A stretch of 64,000 nt of DNA from Aspidiotus rigidus (Eukaryota; Arthropoda; Insecta; Hemiptera; Diaspididae): assembly GCA_035079385.1 (NCBI GenBank), contig JAVHKY010000077.1, forward strand, positions 1,054,001 through 1,118,000, written 5' to 3'. Position numbers and translations under genes: made by a program. A model generated the notes under the pieces. It was not told the origin of the DNA and did no database searches. It saw nothing but the letters and a program-made list of their open reading frames with translations. Positions 1 to 14,049 of this stretch are shown here, piece after piece. Numbering within the stretch: the stretch's first letter is position 1; the number at the start of each line of letters is the position of its first letter.

Positions 1-100
1 GTGTTTAATCTAAAGTACACAATGCTGTCGAGTACTTGTGAAAGTGGTATTTAGTAAATTATGTATCACAGCTCATGAAGAAAAATATTGGAGGACGTAC

Positions 101-3100
101 TTGATATACGTGATGCGGATCAGAATATCGACCAGTTAAAAAGACAGAGGGTACCCATAAACTGACTAGCTTATGCAAAGAAAAATCATCCGAAGGTAAG
201 GGACCACGAAGCGCTACCAATTCCTCCTGTAATTGTTTGACTACCTCTTCTTTAGCTAACAACGAAATTTGTAGACGACGATTTAATTCCATCAATTCTC
301 CGTGCATTTCAGCAACCTACAAATTTAAAATGAGCAGTTTTTAGATCTTCAGAATGGACAGGTTAGAAAATATTGATCGAAAAAGCTAGATCTGTCACGT
401 TCTTATGATATCAACAATAATTACGATGTACTCTGAATCGAACCTGCACTAATTTATTCTCATATAATTGCGCTTCGTAAGTACGGTCAGCATCATCTCG
501 TTTCAGCATCTGAACTGCGCTCACGTATTTACGTAATTGGTGTTTTAGCACCTCGTTTTCCCTGGAAATATAACGTATAATGTAAGGACAGAGATGTAAG
601 AAAAAACGACTACAGTTCTATCACCGACGAAAACGGAAAACCTATTTTTTCGGCGTAAGTACGAGTAAGTTTTAGTGGTGTGTCTAATCGGAAACAATAC
701 GTAAAATACTCATATACTGACCGGGTTAACTCTTGAATTCTGGCATCAAATTTGGCATTGGTAGAAATTTGTTTCTTCAATTCTTCTTTACCATGCTCGT
801 ACAATTTCTGAAAATTTATCTCGTCACTAGAGTCAATTGAAATTCCATCTTCACCTGAAACGGCAAATGAATAGGAGAAAAATGTAATCTGTTGCGTTTC
901 AGAGGATAATTGCGAGCCTGTCCCGAGTTTTTATTTGGACTGGTAAAGGAATACGAAAGTTGTGGAATATGAAAAGAGTTGATAGTCATCATTTACAAAT
1001 TTCTACAAATAGACAAATTGTGTCTTAATATCACTTACTTGGGCAGTCTGGAAATAAAACTGTTTCATCGACTTCGTTTATCTGCAAGACGACAAAAAAG
1101 TTAGTTCGCGCAACTGATTTTCTATATTTCGACTTAATAAAGAAGCAAACTTACGTCACTTAATACTGGTATGAGTTCATCAACAGCTTGGTTGCCGACA
1201 GGTCGTAAGCCAGTGCTGGAATATAATTTTTAGAAATTATACACTCTAGAAAAATAACATGCATATCACTCGAGCAATTTAACTTAACCATCTTTGAGTC
1301 AAAACCTCGAAGAAAGTGCAGCTGGGGTTTTTATTCAAAAACTTGTTCCAAGAGAACAATTTCATGATCAAAGTTCACTTTTTCGGTAAAAATTTGAATT
1401 TACGAGGTTATTTAAATCTAATCCTATCGGCTGCTAAGTCCACAAATAAATACAACCAAAATTCTTTGCTTTCAATTTTTCAGAGCTTTTACGTCTAAAT
1501 CAGCATGTTTTCGATTTTTAGAACGTATTTTTTGAATACGGAAAAACGCAGAGCGCATAATAATATATTTTCTTTCTCGCCACATACATATTTCAAGTCA
1601 AAAATTAAGTCGTCATCATTATTTACCTTATTTTATCCTCCGATTCGCTACTCAACGACGTATTATCACTTATTATTTCAGAAGCATCCTCCGCCACTTC
1701 TACCTGAAAATGATCGCCGAACTGTATTAGAAAATATTCAAATTTGAAAATACCAGTTTTCTGCCCTGTCAGTAACGAAGTATGAACCACGTAACTCTGA
1801 ATCAGAAGTCCGCGCGACTCAACTGCCCGACTACTGGTATTGCAAAAAATATCGCTGTATTTCAACTAAGCGAGACATAAAGACCATAAGAGGTCACTTC
1901 AAAAATTTATGATATATAAGCACAAATAATCTGGAATTCATACTGCGTATTTCATCTTTGATCTACAGGGGGATTTGTATTTGTTTTGCGAGTTTTCAAC
2001 GTCCACATTTTGTACATCTACGAGTCCACATTGCGTTGGAGCGTTATTTCTCCAACTAGATCATTTTTTGCAGAAAGCAAATAAGTGACAGCTTATTTTG
2101 CACTCGTCGCAGAATACCCTCGTCAGCCACTAGGCTCTTTTTCTGGTCTAGTTCGATACTATTCTCGCAGCAATATTCTTTAGTGTTAGACGGTACAAAA
2201 GTTTTATAACAAAATACCTTGCGAGCAGTTGACGAGCGGAGATTTATTCGAATTCGCAACTAAATTTAATTTAAATATAATTATTACCATCGGCGAAATA
2301 TCAGACGTCGTTGCCATATTGGCATTTACTTCATCGTAATTTCCGGTATCTTCGGGATCGGCATCGAAGTCGATTATGTTGCTTTGTAATTTTTTCCGTA
2401 CATCGCTTACTTTCATGACGTCTACAAAAATTAGAACGCATAAATAAATATTGCGAGAAATTCGATACATTAAGAAAACCAGACGGTGCATTTACCCGCA
2501 GGAGTCGTAAATATAATTTGCTCGTTACTGACCGTATCGTGAATACTGCAAAATTTATTGTTCAGATCTTCTCGGTCGATACTGATGGCAAATAAAATTG
2601 GATCTAAACCTGAACAAACAACAAATTTCAAAGCGAGCAAAGAAGAATTAGAATTGGCATTTGTCGCAGCAGTCGCGACTTCTTCTCTCGCCTCCCTTTG
2701 ATAGGACAAGATGCATGTGTGGAAAACAAGTTTTCGGTGCGTCATCGATATTTACAAGGCAAATGAGAAAGAGCAAATTTTTTTGAAAAATGAATTCGAA
2801 ATTGGTAGTGGGTGCATCGAAGGTAGAAAATAAAATGGTGGGAATTTTGTTCTAACTTTCGTACTTGTTTGAATCTTCACTGGACGAGCCCCAATATGCA
2901 TTTCAAACATTTACGAACCTGCAGCAGCGGTAGGTAATATGTAACTTTTTTCTTGATCGGTTAAAAATGCTTCACGTTCATAATGATGAGCCAAGAGCTC
3001 GTCGTTACATATTAATGTAGTCAAGTAGCGTTCCAGAGACCGTTCATTCAAAGCGGACCTCAACCATGCTCTACCCTTGCCCACGTTGGATTTGACTTTA

Positions 3101-3464
3101 TACAAACTATTATAACGGTCACGCTCGTGGTGGGAAAGAATATTGGAAATGCAATGCCAGTAGGTAGGTTTTTCAGCGAATTTGAGTCTGAAATATAAAG
3201 AAGATCTTGGTGAGTAAAGAACGCTTTATCAGTCGTTCAATGATGTAGATACGCCACTCGCACATACTTGGGTAACTGATGTTTAAGGCCGTGCGAGAAG
3301 ATCGACTCGAAGCAGTGACAAACGTGCGCAACTAAAACGTCCAATTCAGTAGCTAATTCAACTTTACCTCCGTATTTTCTCTGACATTCTTTAACAGCTA
3401 GCAATAAATTTTTTTGAAGATTCGCCTTATCTATTTCAGCTCCCGTCTCAACCACAGTATCCAT
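101..3464 (-). CDS. SNX29: Sorting nexin 29 homologue (RUN and PX domain protein), N-terminal ten exons, incomplete at the C-terminus
   Basis: Ten exons join in frame through GT-AG introns: 3268-3464, 2919-3187, 2496-2609, 2288-2421, 1627-1703, 1155-1215, 1039-1081, 722-854, 444-561 and 101-316 (1362 nt, 454 residues). The start ATG at 3464 lies just inside an exon whose acceptor is at 3472-3474, so a 5' UTR exon lies further upstream. Residues about 1-190 match the RUN domain of SNX29, including GRAWLRSALNERSLERYL and the block GLDPILFAISIDREDLN. Residues about 190-300 are acidic and Ser-rich. Residues about 310-430 form a coiled coil (ENEVLKHQLRKYVSAVQMLK, then VAEMHGELMELNRRLQ). The last exon ends at DPHHVYQ, the first strand of the PX phosphoinositide-binding domain; the rest lies left of the window. 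Family knowledge: RUN domains bind small GTPases and PX domains bind endosomal lipids, so an endosomal trafficking role is inferred. Exon phases all agree, which supports an intact gene. Confidence 0.88.
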
Positions 3465-3518
3465 GAAAAATCTGAAAAAACCAGGGTTCGAGGTGTAATA
3501 CAAAAGAGGTTGAGCCAA

Positions 3519-4534
3519 GGCTAATTACGTGATATACAAAACAATGAACTAGATTCCTTTCTGACCATAAATTAGTCTTATATAGATACTTACCAGTTTC
3601 CATGTGACACTAATATTGGTTTCCTTTCAACCACGTAAGTCGTACAGCCGCAGGTATTAATTCACGGTGAGATAATTCTTCTGAAAAGATTAACGATCAA
3701 GCACAAAGTGCTTCGCGATTGAGATTACCTACTTGTTAAGAATTATAGAACAAGAGAGTCAGGCAGATCTGAGTATCGAGTGATAATAATGTGATAAGAG
3801 CACCGTTGTTGTGTTAAACTTTGAAATAATTACGGGCATGTGGGGGGGACGATTACTGTATTGCGTATTAGTATTGACACGAAAATGAACGTGAATGAGA
3901 AGAACGATAACGTGAATGAAAATGTTGATTCTTTCAAGAAAATAATTACTGTCTTGTTCTTCAGTTAAATGTTTTTAGAGAATATCAAATACAGGATAAA
4001 TGATTTGACAAAAATTATCACATAATTTTGCGTCTTTCACGCTGAGTCGCTGATGGAAGGGGAATTTTTCACTCCGCCATAAGCTATATACTTATATCTT
4101 CTATCTTCTTACTCACTGATTATTTTTGTTTTTTTTTTTATTACCTACATATTTATGCCATCCATTCTAAAGGAAATTTTCAGTTTTTATGTTTATATTT
4201 TTGTTAACCTATTTTTTCTGGTGCTAGTATAAAACCGAGTTATCTCCAGAACATAGTCGTATAATATGAACAAATGCGAGCATAAACTAAGTTACTCATT
4301 CTTTTCGACCAATACCCGTATTCATTAGTTGACGTACGTATAGTTGAACAAATTGAACCATTGTAGGACTGTAGGTCGTTAAATTCAAAAATGCACCATA
4401 ATTTTATGCTCCAAATGAGTCTTTCTTTGACAAAGGAATGGATGATCTTTCCTCAATTAGCCTACCTAATCTGAATATCTGATTCTAAATCGTCTTGGAA
4501 GATTTCACCTCCTGTTCACATCTTATTTTTTAAT
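3519..4534. other. Upstream flank of the SNX29-like gene, no gene seen
   Basis: AT-rich sequence between the first coding exon of the SNX29 homologue and the first MITE. It should contain the 5' UTR exon and promoter of that gene, but no exon, TATA box or repeat could be fixed by eye. Confidence 0.4.
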
Positions 4535-4542
4535 CATCCTTG

Positions 4543-4790
4543 CAGTGTTGCCAGGTGGGGCACTTTAGTGCCGCATTGGCACTTTTCTGACCTTGCGGCA
4601 CCGTAATTTCTGAAAGTGGCACTATTTTTCCGGTCGAAATACGGCTCCGGAGCCGTATTTTGACTCCAAAACAGCTCTGGAACGTCTCTAAACGGCTCCG
4701 GAGCTGGTTCCAGGCATTGGTGGCACTATTTTGTAGGACATCGCACTTTTTTCCCCCAAATGTGGTTCAAAATTTGACCTGGCAACACTG
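4543..4790. mobile_element. hAT-type MITE with 8-bp target duplication
   Basis: The 248-bp element starts CAGTGTTGCCAGGT and ends with its exact inverse ACCTGGCAACACTG. The 8 bp CATCCTTG lie directly on both sides (4535-4542 and 4791-4798). A perfect 8-bp duplication with a CAGTG-type terminus is the hallmark of hAT transposons. The inside is non-coding and holds a smaller palindrome around CGGCTCCGGAGCCG. It needs a transposase encoded elsewhere. Confidence 0.88.
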
Positions 4791-5102
4791 CATCCTTGAC
4801 AACTAGGTATTTCAAATAAGTAATTACTTAGAATTTTCAATCTTGTAATGAAGAAAATTAATATACCTAATTATTATTAAAGTATGTAGGTAACCATGGT
4901 AGTTTCAAATTTAGATTTAAAACTGACAATTCAAAATCAAATCTCCCTTCACCAACAAAATACAGAAGAATCTTAATCGACCTCCGTTTACAATGACCAG
5001 ATCAATAATATAATTATAGAGAAATCGACTTTTTGCCCTGTGGTATAAATATCTAAACTCAAATCTAAACTGAAGAAATCATTCTCAATATGTCCAATCA
5101 AT

Positions 5103-5226
5103 GTTCAGAAAACTAAATGACCTCATGTACTCTCTCAAGAACGCCCTTCCAACAAAAATTAGAGTTTATCATCAAGCATTTTACGAATCAGTCCTAACAT
5201 ATGGAATTTACTATTTCGACCTTTTA
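5103..5226 (+). pseudogene. LINE reverse transcriptase fragment (C-terminal thumb region)
   Basis: About 41 codons read without a stop, containing LNDLMYSLKNALP, then KIRVYHQAFYESVLTYGIYYF. The pattern 'leucine-rich helix, R-x-x-Y-x-x-x-x-x-S-x-L-x-Y-G-I' is the end of the RT domain in Jockey/CR1-like non-LTR retrotransposons. No open frame continues on either side, so this is a small decayed relic. It lies 5' of the RT-core fragment at 5822 on the same strand, in the wrong order for one element, so the two are separate or rearranged insertions. Confidence 0.65.
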
Positions 5227-5361
5227 AGCCGCTTCATTATACTAGACTAAGAGCCAGTTTGTTGATGACGTCATCAGTGACCTTGAAAAACTTTCTACCT
5301 TCCCTAATTTAGTAAACAGGCCTAATATGCAGTATATTAGGTTATACTAGGCCTATTATAC

Positions 5362-5488
5362 TATACTCTGTTCACATTAAGGAAGGATAGAAATATGACC
5401 TCGAGAACGGAACGCTCCGGGTAATTTTAATCTACCGTTCCGTTCTCAAGGTCATATTTCTATTCTTCCTTAATGTGAACAGAGTATA
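5362..5488. repeat. Short foldback (hairpin) element, 53-bp arms
   Basis: Arms 5362-5414 and 5436-5488 are inverted copies with about two mismatches, separated by a 21-bp loop. The outer ends read TATACTCTGTTCACATTAAG and its inverse. Flanks on both sides carry the TGATGACGTCATCA palindrome. No target duplication is obvious. Confidence 0.8.
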
Positions 5489-5821
5489 GACCAACAAGTG
5501 GGCCCCCAAAAGCTGGTCTGCTGATGACGTCATCAGCAACCTTGACACGTGAAGAAATTTCGACCTTTCCTACTTTCATTATACCAGGCCCAACATACGA
5601 AAAAATGTTAGGTAACCACTCCTTTATTAGTTTTGGAATTGTTTTAATTATAGAAGAAATATCAATGAATTTAAATCTTCCTACCAAAGACGTGTTTTAC
5701 TAAAAAGAGGGAAAGGGCGCTAAGCGCGAAGTGCCGAGTTTTTTCCCATTTTTCATTATTCATACCTATTTAATTTTTATTTTATGTATTTATGATAAAT
5801 AATTCAGGTAATGGTAAAAAA

Positions 5822-5954
5822 TGTCTTGCTGTCTTCCAAGACCTATCAAAAGCATTTGACTTAGTTCATCATGAGAGGCTCATATAAGAAGAATTGAAAA
5901 GCAGGACGTAAAAGAAAGGTAATAAAATGGTTCAAATCATATCTAAACTGTAGG
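5822..5954 (+). pseudogene. LINE reverse transcriptase core fragment
   Basis: The translation CLAVFQDLSKAFDLVHHERL is the catalytic A motif of Jockey/CR1-type reverse transcriptases (consensus 'F-x-D-x-x-K-A-F-D-x-V-x-H'); the first catalytic position is present as F-Q-D. After frame breaks, VIKWFKSYLNCRQHE follows, matching the next conserved helix (W-F-x-x-Y-L-x-x-R-x-Q). In-frame stops and frameshifts show it is dead. Confidence 0.75.
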
Positions 5955-6179
5955 CAACATGAAGAATAGGACACGTACCAGACAAATACTTGCATTGTTA
6001 AGTGTGCTGCATGTTAGAGAGAGGGAAATAGTCAATGATATTACGACAAAGAAATCAATACTCCCTTTTAACGAAATAAAAATATTTCCAACATCAACAG
6101 AATAAAAGATATTATTCTTCATTGTGTGCATAGGCCTAATAACATGTTGATGAATAGGGCCCATATCAAGGAGTATTAT

Positions 6180-6300
6180 AGCGCTCTCTCCCTATATTAT
6201 ATTGCATACTCGTTTGCCTGATTCTTATCGTAATGGTACTTGCTTTACATTGGTCTTACGGCAGGGAATTGAATATGCAATTCCTTGCCATAAGGCAAAA
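6180..6300 (-). repeat. Dispersed repeat, copy 1 (pairs with 60200-60350)
   Basis: Read on the minus strand this stretch contains CCGTAAGACCAATG, then ATTACGATAA, ATCAGGCAAA and GAGTATGCAAT in the same order and spacing as the plus strand at about 60268-60330. The two copies lie 54 kb apart in opposite orientation. A partly palindromic GGAATTGAATATGCAATTCC sits at the right end. No coding content is seen. Confidence 0.65.
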
Positions 6301-6599
6301 ACTGAATTCGCCATCCATCATATCGAAAAATTCTGCTAAATTCTACCCAAAACTTTCCAGAATAACTTCATGCGACGGATTCTGGGTTTTATTAGAAAAA
6401 TTAACGCGTGTTTAGATTTCGCATACCTACGTTGAAAACGATGTGTTCAACATAATAAACGATCGAGGCGATTCTTTCGGAGTAAAATTTTAGTATAATA
6501 AATCTAATTCTGCTGAGGCTTCAACCCCCTGGTCGGAATCTATATCAACGAAGTTAACAAAATAATATTACGAAATAAATTTTGAAAATGAAATAGATT

Positions 6600-8195
6600 T
6601 AAGATTTATTTACAGCACAAAAATTAAGGCTCACATTTACAAGAACAAAAATTGTGTAGGCTGGAGAGTAAAAATTTTCTAGATTTATGGTTTAAATGAA
6701 ATCACAAAATAGAGTACGATACCTACATAATATTCGTATACATTACTATTCATGAAAGTTGCAATTAATTTGAGAGAAGAGAAAAACAAAACAAGAAAAA
6801 AAACGCTCATAGTTCGGTACTACTCGTACTCTCTTCATTAGTCGATACCTACGAAAATTAATTTTTTTTAATGAAGTTTGTACGTTTAGATTAGACATAG
6901 AAATAATACAACAATCAAGATTTGTTTCAAACGATAGAAAAGTATGATATTAATAGGAGAAAATTCAATAGTGCTTCATTAATAGGATAATACAAGAGTT
7001 GAGGTTTTCTATAATTTCGGTCAATCATCAAATTTTATTATCGTACAAAAAATTGTTCTCAGACAAGAGTACGCTGTTTACAGAAAAATGGGTCTATCAT
7101 AAGAATTTTTTCCCACCAAGCCGAGAATGAAAAAAAGACATGCCTAAACGACTAATAATGTAAATTTCCATCCAATATTTAAAATATTTACCAGCTTGTA
7201 CGAAGTTGTTCAGTCCCCCTCTATTAATATGATAACGACTTCTAGGCAGACAATTAGTTGTAAATAGCCGAACCGATAAAATTTTCGCTAATATAAAACG
7301 TTATCCAAATGAGAAATACGCAAAAATAAATTTTTTTTTCAACGTTCATCTTTCCATATTCTGGAGTCAAATTTCAAATTTTCGTGGTACAATTAAACGA
7401 CATTTTCTCAACTTTAAAATTTTACAAAATCTATAATAATGTTCCAAGTTGGGTCATATTCTAAAATTACATAATAGCGCAGAACAATGTTAATTTCCAG
7501 CAATCTTTGAAAAGGAACCTTCATTTCTGGATTTCAAATCGAATCAATGAGATTTTGTGGAAACAAAAATGAATAGGAAATACTCAGAACAGAAATCGAC
7601 TAAAAATGATAAAACGCTTAATTCGTAGGTAACTAAACAATCACTAGCCATTCGGTAGAATCACATACCCTTTCCTACATCTTACAGTTGCTCTTAAAAT
7701 TTTCTTAGCGATATTTCCATGATTTTTATTTTGTGTACGTTTTATATTTATCTTTCGGTAATGCGAGTAATTTAAAACCGCTCAAATTTTATAATATTGT
7801 ACGCTTAAAAAAAAAAAAAAAAATCATCAATTAGGTAGCTCCTCATTAAATCACAATTTTTTATCCTTCCGTAATACGCCTTATACTATTCGAATAGTCA
7901 TAAAAGACAAGAAAAACAAAGGAAAACGAAAAAAAAAAATTCATGAAAAAAATATAAACGAAGCTGCTAAAATTATTATGGTTTTTTTTTTTTCTTTTTC
8001 TGCTATTAAATATCTATCACAATAAATAACCACGAATCGAATAAAATTTTTATTTCGTCATAGAGATGAACGAGAACGAGAAAAAACGAAAAATAAAAAC
8101 ACGAAGAGGAAAATTTTAACGAACATTATATACATATTGTCATATAAAAACAAAACAAAATGAAATAAAATAAGGAGAGAAGAATACCAAAAATT
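6600..8195. other. AT-rich stretch 3' of the unknown gene, no gene seen
   Basis: Very AT-rich with homopolymer A and T runs. A possible poly(A) signal for the minus-strand gene (AATAAA, read from 8054 down to 8049) lies about 145 nt after its stop codon, so the right end is probably 3' UTR. Nothing else was recognised. Confidence 0.4.
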
Positions 8196-10372
<2,177 letters not shown>

Positions 10373-10693
10373 CTGCAATTAGAGAAAATTAACACTAGAT
10401 AAAAAATACTTGAAGTAAAATGTTGAGTTACAGCCACTGGTAGCTCAAGCTAAGGCGTAGACAGTGATTTCGATGGTTTCTTGTCAAGTCATTAGCTAAT
10501 CAAGCAAATTTCGCAGAATTGGTTTCCAGCCATAAGTCAGTCAAAACTAATAGGTAGCCAATTGACATTTTTAATATCTTCCAGGCGTCTTACCCCATTC
10601 TACTAATAGAAATCCAGGAGGAAGTCTTACCCCCTTCTATCTTGCTTGCTACCTCTCTATAGTCTCATGATCGAAGGTTTATTTAAGTTCATC

Positions 10694-10837
10694 ATATGTG
10701 ACCTGCGATGAGAAAAGAATGCTCATTGCCCACTGACAGGAACACCATTTCTCTCGTATTAGATGTCCAATCATAGAGAAATGGTGCTCTTGCGCCAATG
10801 GGCAATGAGCATCCTTTTCTCATCGCAGGTCACATAT
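10694..10837. mobile_element. Foldback MITE, 144 bp
   Basis: Long inverted arms run inward from TGTGACCTGCGATGAGAAAA and its inverse, continuing through GCTCATTGCCCA and CACCATTTCTCT. Both ends are bordered by TA, consistent with a Tc1/mariner-type TA duplication. The loop is about 20 bp and there is no coding capacity. Confidence 0.8.
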
Positions 10838-12540
10838 TATCAAGTAAAAATTATCAATCACTCCTATTCGATAAGGGTATATTTCATTATTCGAGTAAAA
10901 TGTATTGCAGATTAGACTAGCATAGTATTTTTAACAATACACCGTGTCGCGTATTTTCCTCTTCGTTCTGGTAATCCTGATATTACGTGATTAGGAAAGA
11001 AAGAAAGGTTCTCTGATGTTTACAACCCATAAACAAACGCTTTTGTAAGTTGATGCTATCCGATGAGAGAAGATACAGTGTGTATAACCGTGTACTCTAT
11101 GTGCGCACGTTATTGAAAATTACTAAAACGACGAAAGTTGAAAGCAAGGCGCTAGAGGCCATAAAATAATACCTAATTAAATTCTGGATCATTGCGTTTC
11201 ACGAACGAGAAATAAAGTTAGAGTTTGTAGTACGAAGAAAAAGGAGCGAGTGCAAAAGACACCCCTTACCTCATGCGTCAACATTCTCGTCAAACTTCAG
11301 TGTCACGCGTTGGGGTCAATAAACGAACATTAATAATAATACAGTGCTGTATTTGTTGCCACACTTGCATGATATTTCAAGCTTATTACGCTCTGACTCA
11401 CACAACCCCGCACCCTTTCCTTCATATATTCGCACTCTCGTCTTTTCGTACCTTTGCCTCAATAATATTACAGGCGACCATTTTAGTTGATTAATACTTT
11501 ACTAGTGTAGGTAATGGTAACTACAGTAATCCAATGTCATTACGATGAAGGTGAGTTTTAGAAGTACAGTGATAAGCGGGGGAAATTGGTGCAAAATGTC
11601 TCGGTTTCGAATGGGTGTGACTGAGTAGAGTGGATAAGTTTTAGAGCAATGAATGAAGAACAAAATACTTTGGTCCACACCTTAAACAGGTCGTAGCTGT
11701 AGTTTCGAAAATGGAAAACAATGCGGCATATCGACGTAAAAAACTGCTGTGTCAGTACACAAGACCTGTCACTGTAAATACGACAGGTGCGCTGATTTCG
11801 ACCGTGACTTGGTCCGAACAAAATGTCGATCGTAACGTTAAGCCTACTTTTCGAGGGTGAAAAACGTAACAACGTTTGGTAAATACTTCCTTTGGTCTTT
11901 ATCAATCGATAGGCCTTGAAATACACCGTAAGACGTCGTTTATAAAAATTTTGAATATCATCATTGTAAATCAGCTCTAGTCAGCGAGAATCTCCCGATT
12001 TTTCACTGAATTAATTTTGAATAAATCTAATAAGCTCCAGAAATATATTTCGCTTAATGTTCATGCAGCTGTAATAATTTTAATTGTTCTGGCGGTGGAA
12101 ATACTAAAATTCTTATTATTGCGCTTAAAATTTCCCATAATGTACTGCATAAAAGATCACTCTCACTCATTAGTCAAGAAAGTAACGTCTCAAATTCTAT
12201 ACATGTACGAGTAATTCCCCTCCTATGTGGTTAGACTGCTGTGCAGAAAATACAACAAAAAATTTTAAATGTTTCTAATTGGTTTTGAAAGCAATTCCGT
12301 CTGCAGCTTTCTTGCTATTAGATCCAGATTTATGAGAATCCAGGGAAAGAAACTTTAAATTTTTCTTATGAAAAAAAGAAGAATAATAAACAGATAATTA
12401 AAATAATGATAAAAATAATGATAAAAATAATGAAAAAACACTCACCGAGTCATCACTCACATTCACACGTTGGAATAATATACCAATCATTGTATCAATC
12501 AAGCCAGATATTTGTAGAAAACAGTAAAACTCAGTTAATA
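10838..12540. other. Intergenic or intronic stretch, no gene seen
   Basis: No repeat or supported exon was found. An open stretch of 122 codons on the minus strand (11558-11926) lacks conserved motifs and convincing splice sites and is taken as chance. Confidence 0.35.
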
Positions 12541-12544
12541 AAGT

Positions 12545-12729
12545 CTCCCATTGTGCAAAATGGCGTCACAGTAGGAAACGGAGGAGACTTGTGACGCCTG
12601 TGACGTTAGTTTGTGACGGCATTCACCCATTTAAAAAGCACAGTGATCCCTCTTTGTGACTCAACTGTGACGCAAATGTGCGCCGTCACAATTCCGTCAG
12701 GTGACGGCATTTTGTACAACAGGAGTTAT
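12545..12729. mobile_element. MITE-like element with TTGTRCAAAATG termini
   Basis: The left end CTCCCATTGTGCAAAATGG and the inverse of the right end CTCCTGTTGTACAAAATGC match over most of 26 bp, continuing into CGTCAC. The inside is dense in GTGACG/CGTCAC steps in both orientations, so the element can fold into several nested hairpins. No clear target duplication was fixed. Confidence 0.65.
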
Positions 12730-12959
12730 CACCATCACGTCACATCAGACTGATTACAGAGTAAAAGTACTCTTAATTTAATAAGGAAACCTAAATTTTA
12801 TTTTATTCAATCAAAAACGAGAAAATTTTCTCAACAGTGTTAATATTATTTATATTTGGAACGATACCGATGAAGTATGTAACCACGAATGAAAAAACGT
12901 GCTTTAACGGTAAAATTCTTCTTTCTCGAGAGAAAAAGAAACAAACTTCCTTACTTCAG

Positions 12960-14049
12960 AAAGAAAAACTCGCAGCCCATGTGGTGAGCTGCTTGGGGTT
13001 GCCTTCATAAACTTTGTTAATGGAAACAAACAGGGAACCTGTTTTATAGGAGTCACTAGTATGCATTGTCATTCCTATACAGTTTCAACTTTGCTCCTCA
13101 CCACCGTGATGGTTTTTCCTCATCAGGTCAAGTTCTAGGCGCATTTTTTTTCAATGGTTTCCCCAGTAGGCCTAATCCACTTTGACGTCCAAAGCTTCTC
13201 CAAGTCCTCTTTCTATTAAATAGAGCTCGGCCACCCCTATCATATACAGCTCGAAATTTTTCCAAGTCCCCCTCCTCATCATATACAGATCGGAAGTAGA
13301 AATTTTTCAATGCTATCGAAACGTGCAAATTTATGTATAAAATATTAATTTAATAAAAAAACGACGGTTTCCTTAACGAAGTTAAACGAGGAACGCAGGG
13401 AACCTGCGTTTTATGAGTCATATTAAATTTGGTATTCAGAATTCTAGGAAGCCTAGCATCGGTCTAGAGTCAAAGGTCGTAACTCCCGAAATTAGTGGTT
13501 TTGAGTTGATCATGGTTTCTAGTTCTCGTGATGATAATTCATCGTTCTAGAATGATAAAATGATGTATAATTCATTAATTATGCGAAAAATAACAAATTA
13601 TTTTCCATTTATTGTAACTCCATTCAGTACTTTAGAAAGTTGTTTTTGGACTCTCCTGTAAAATTACCATTTTCTGAGATACGACATTTTGACTCTTAAG
13701 TCGACGCTAGACCTAATACAAAGCTAGTATAAAGAAGTCCTAGACCTACTACAAGCCTAGCATAATATTATAGTTCGAGAGTCTAAATTTTTCTTGGCTC
13801 TCGAGCTATATATGATAGGAAGGGGGACTTGGAAAAATTTTTATCATACATGGCTCGAGAGTCGAAATTTTCCTAAGATTTGTTGAAAGGCGAACGGCAA
13901 ATGTCTCAAAAAAAAAAAAATTAGAAGCCATTGCAGACGTTGCAATGGCAGCGGGGAACCCGCAATTCCTTAATTCGACCTCTCAGGTGGTGCGGAACTG
14001 AGTTGATAATCTTGTCATATAATTCAAATCGAAATTATCATTCTACATT
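12960..14049. repeat. Composite dispersed repeat, block 1
   Basis: Contains the recurring modules seen again at 15.2-16.9, 42.4, 44.5, 55.2-56.0 and 58.5-59.3 kb: GGGAACCTGTTTTAT, a CTTCCTTAACGAAGTTAAAC hairpin followed by GAGGAACGCAGGGAACC (13368-13404), TAGACCTACTACAAGCCTAG, and TCGAGAGTCGAAATTTTTCC with AAGTCCCCCTCC. Copies occur in both orientations. No protein is encoded. Confidence 0.75.

Noticed and set aside
2056..2259. Minus-strand open stretch between SNX29 exons, considered as an extra exon
   Set aside because: The exons at 2288-2421 and 1627-1703 join directly in phase, and no acceptor gives an open frame through this stretch in the required phase.
11558..11926. 122-codon open stretch on the minus strand
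   Set aside because: No family motif, odd composition and no fitting splice partners; within chance for a window of this size.
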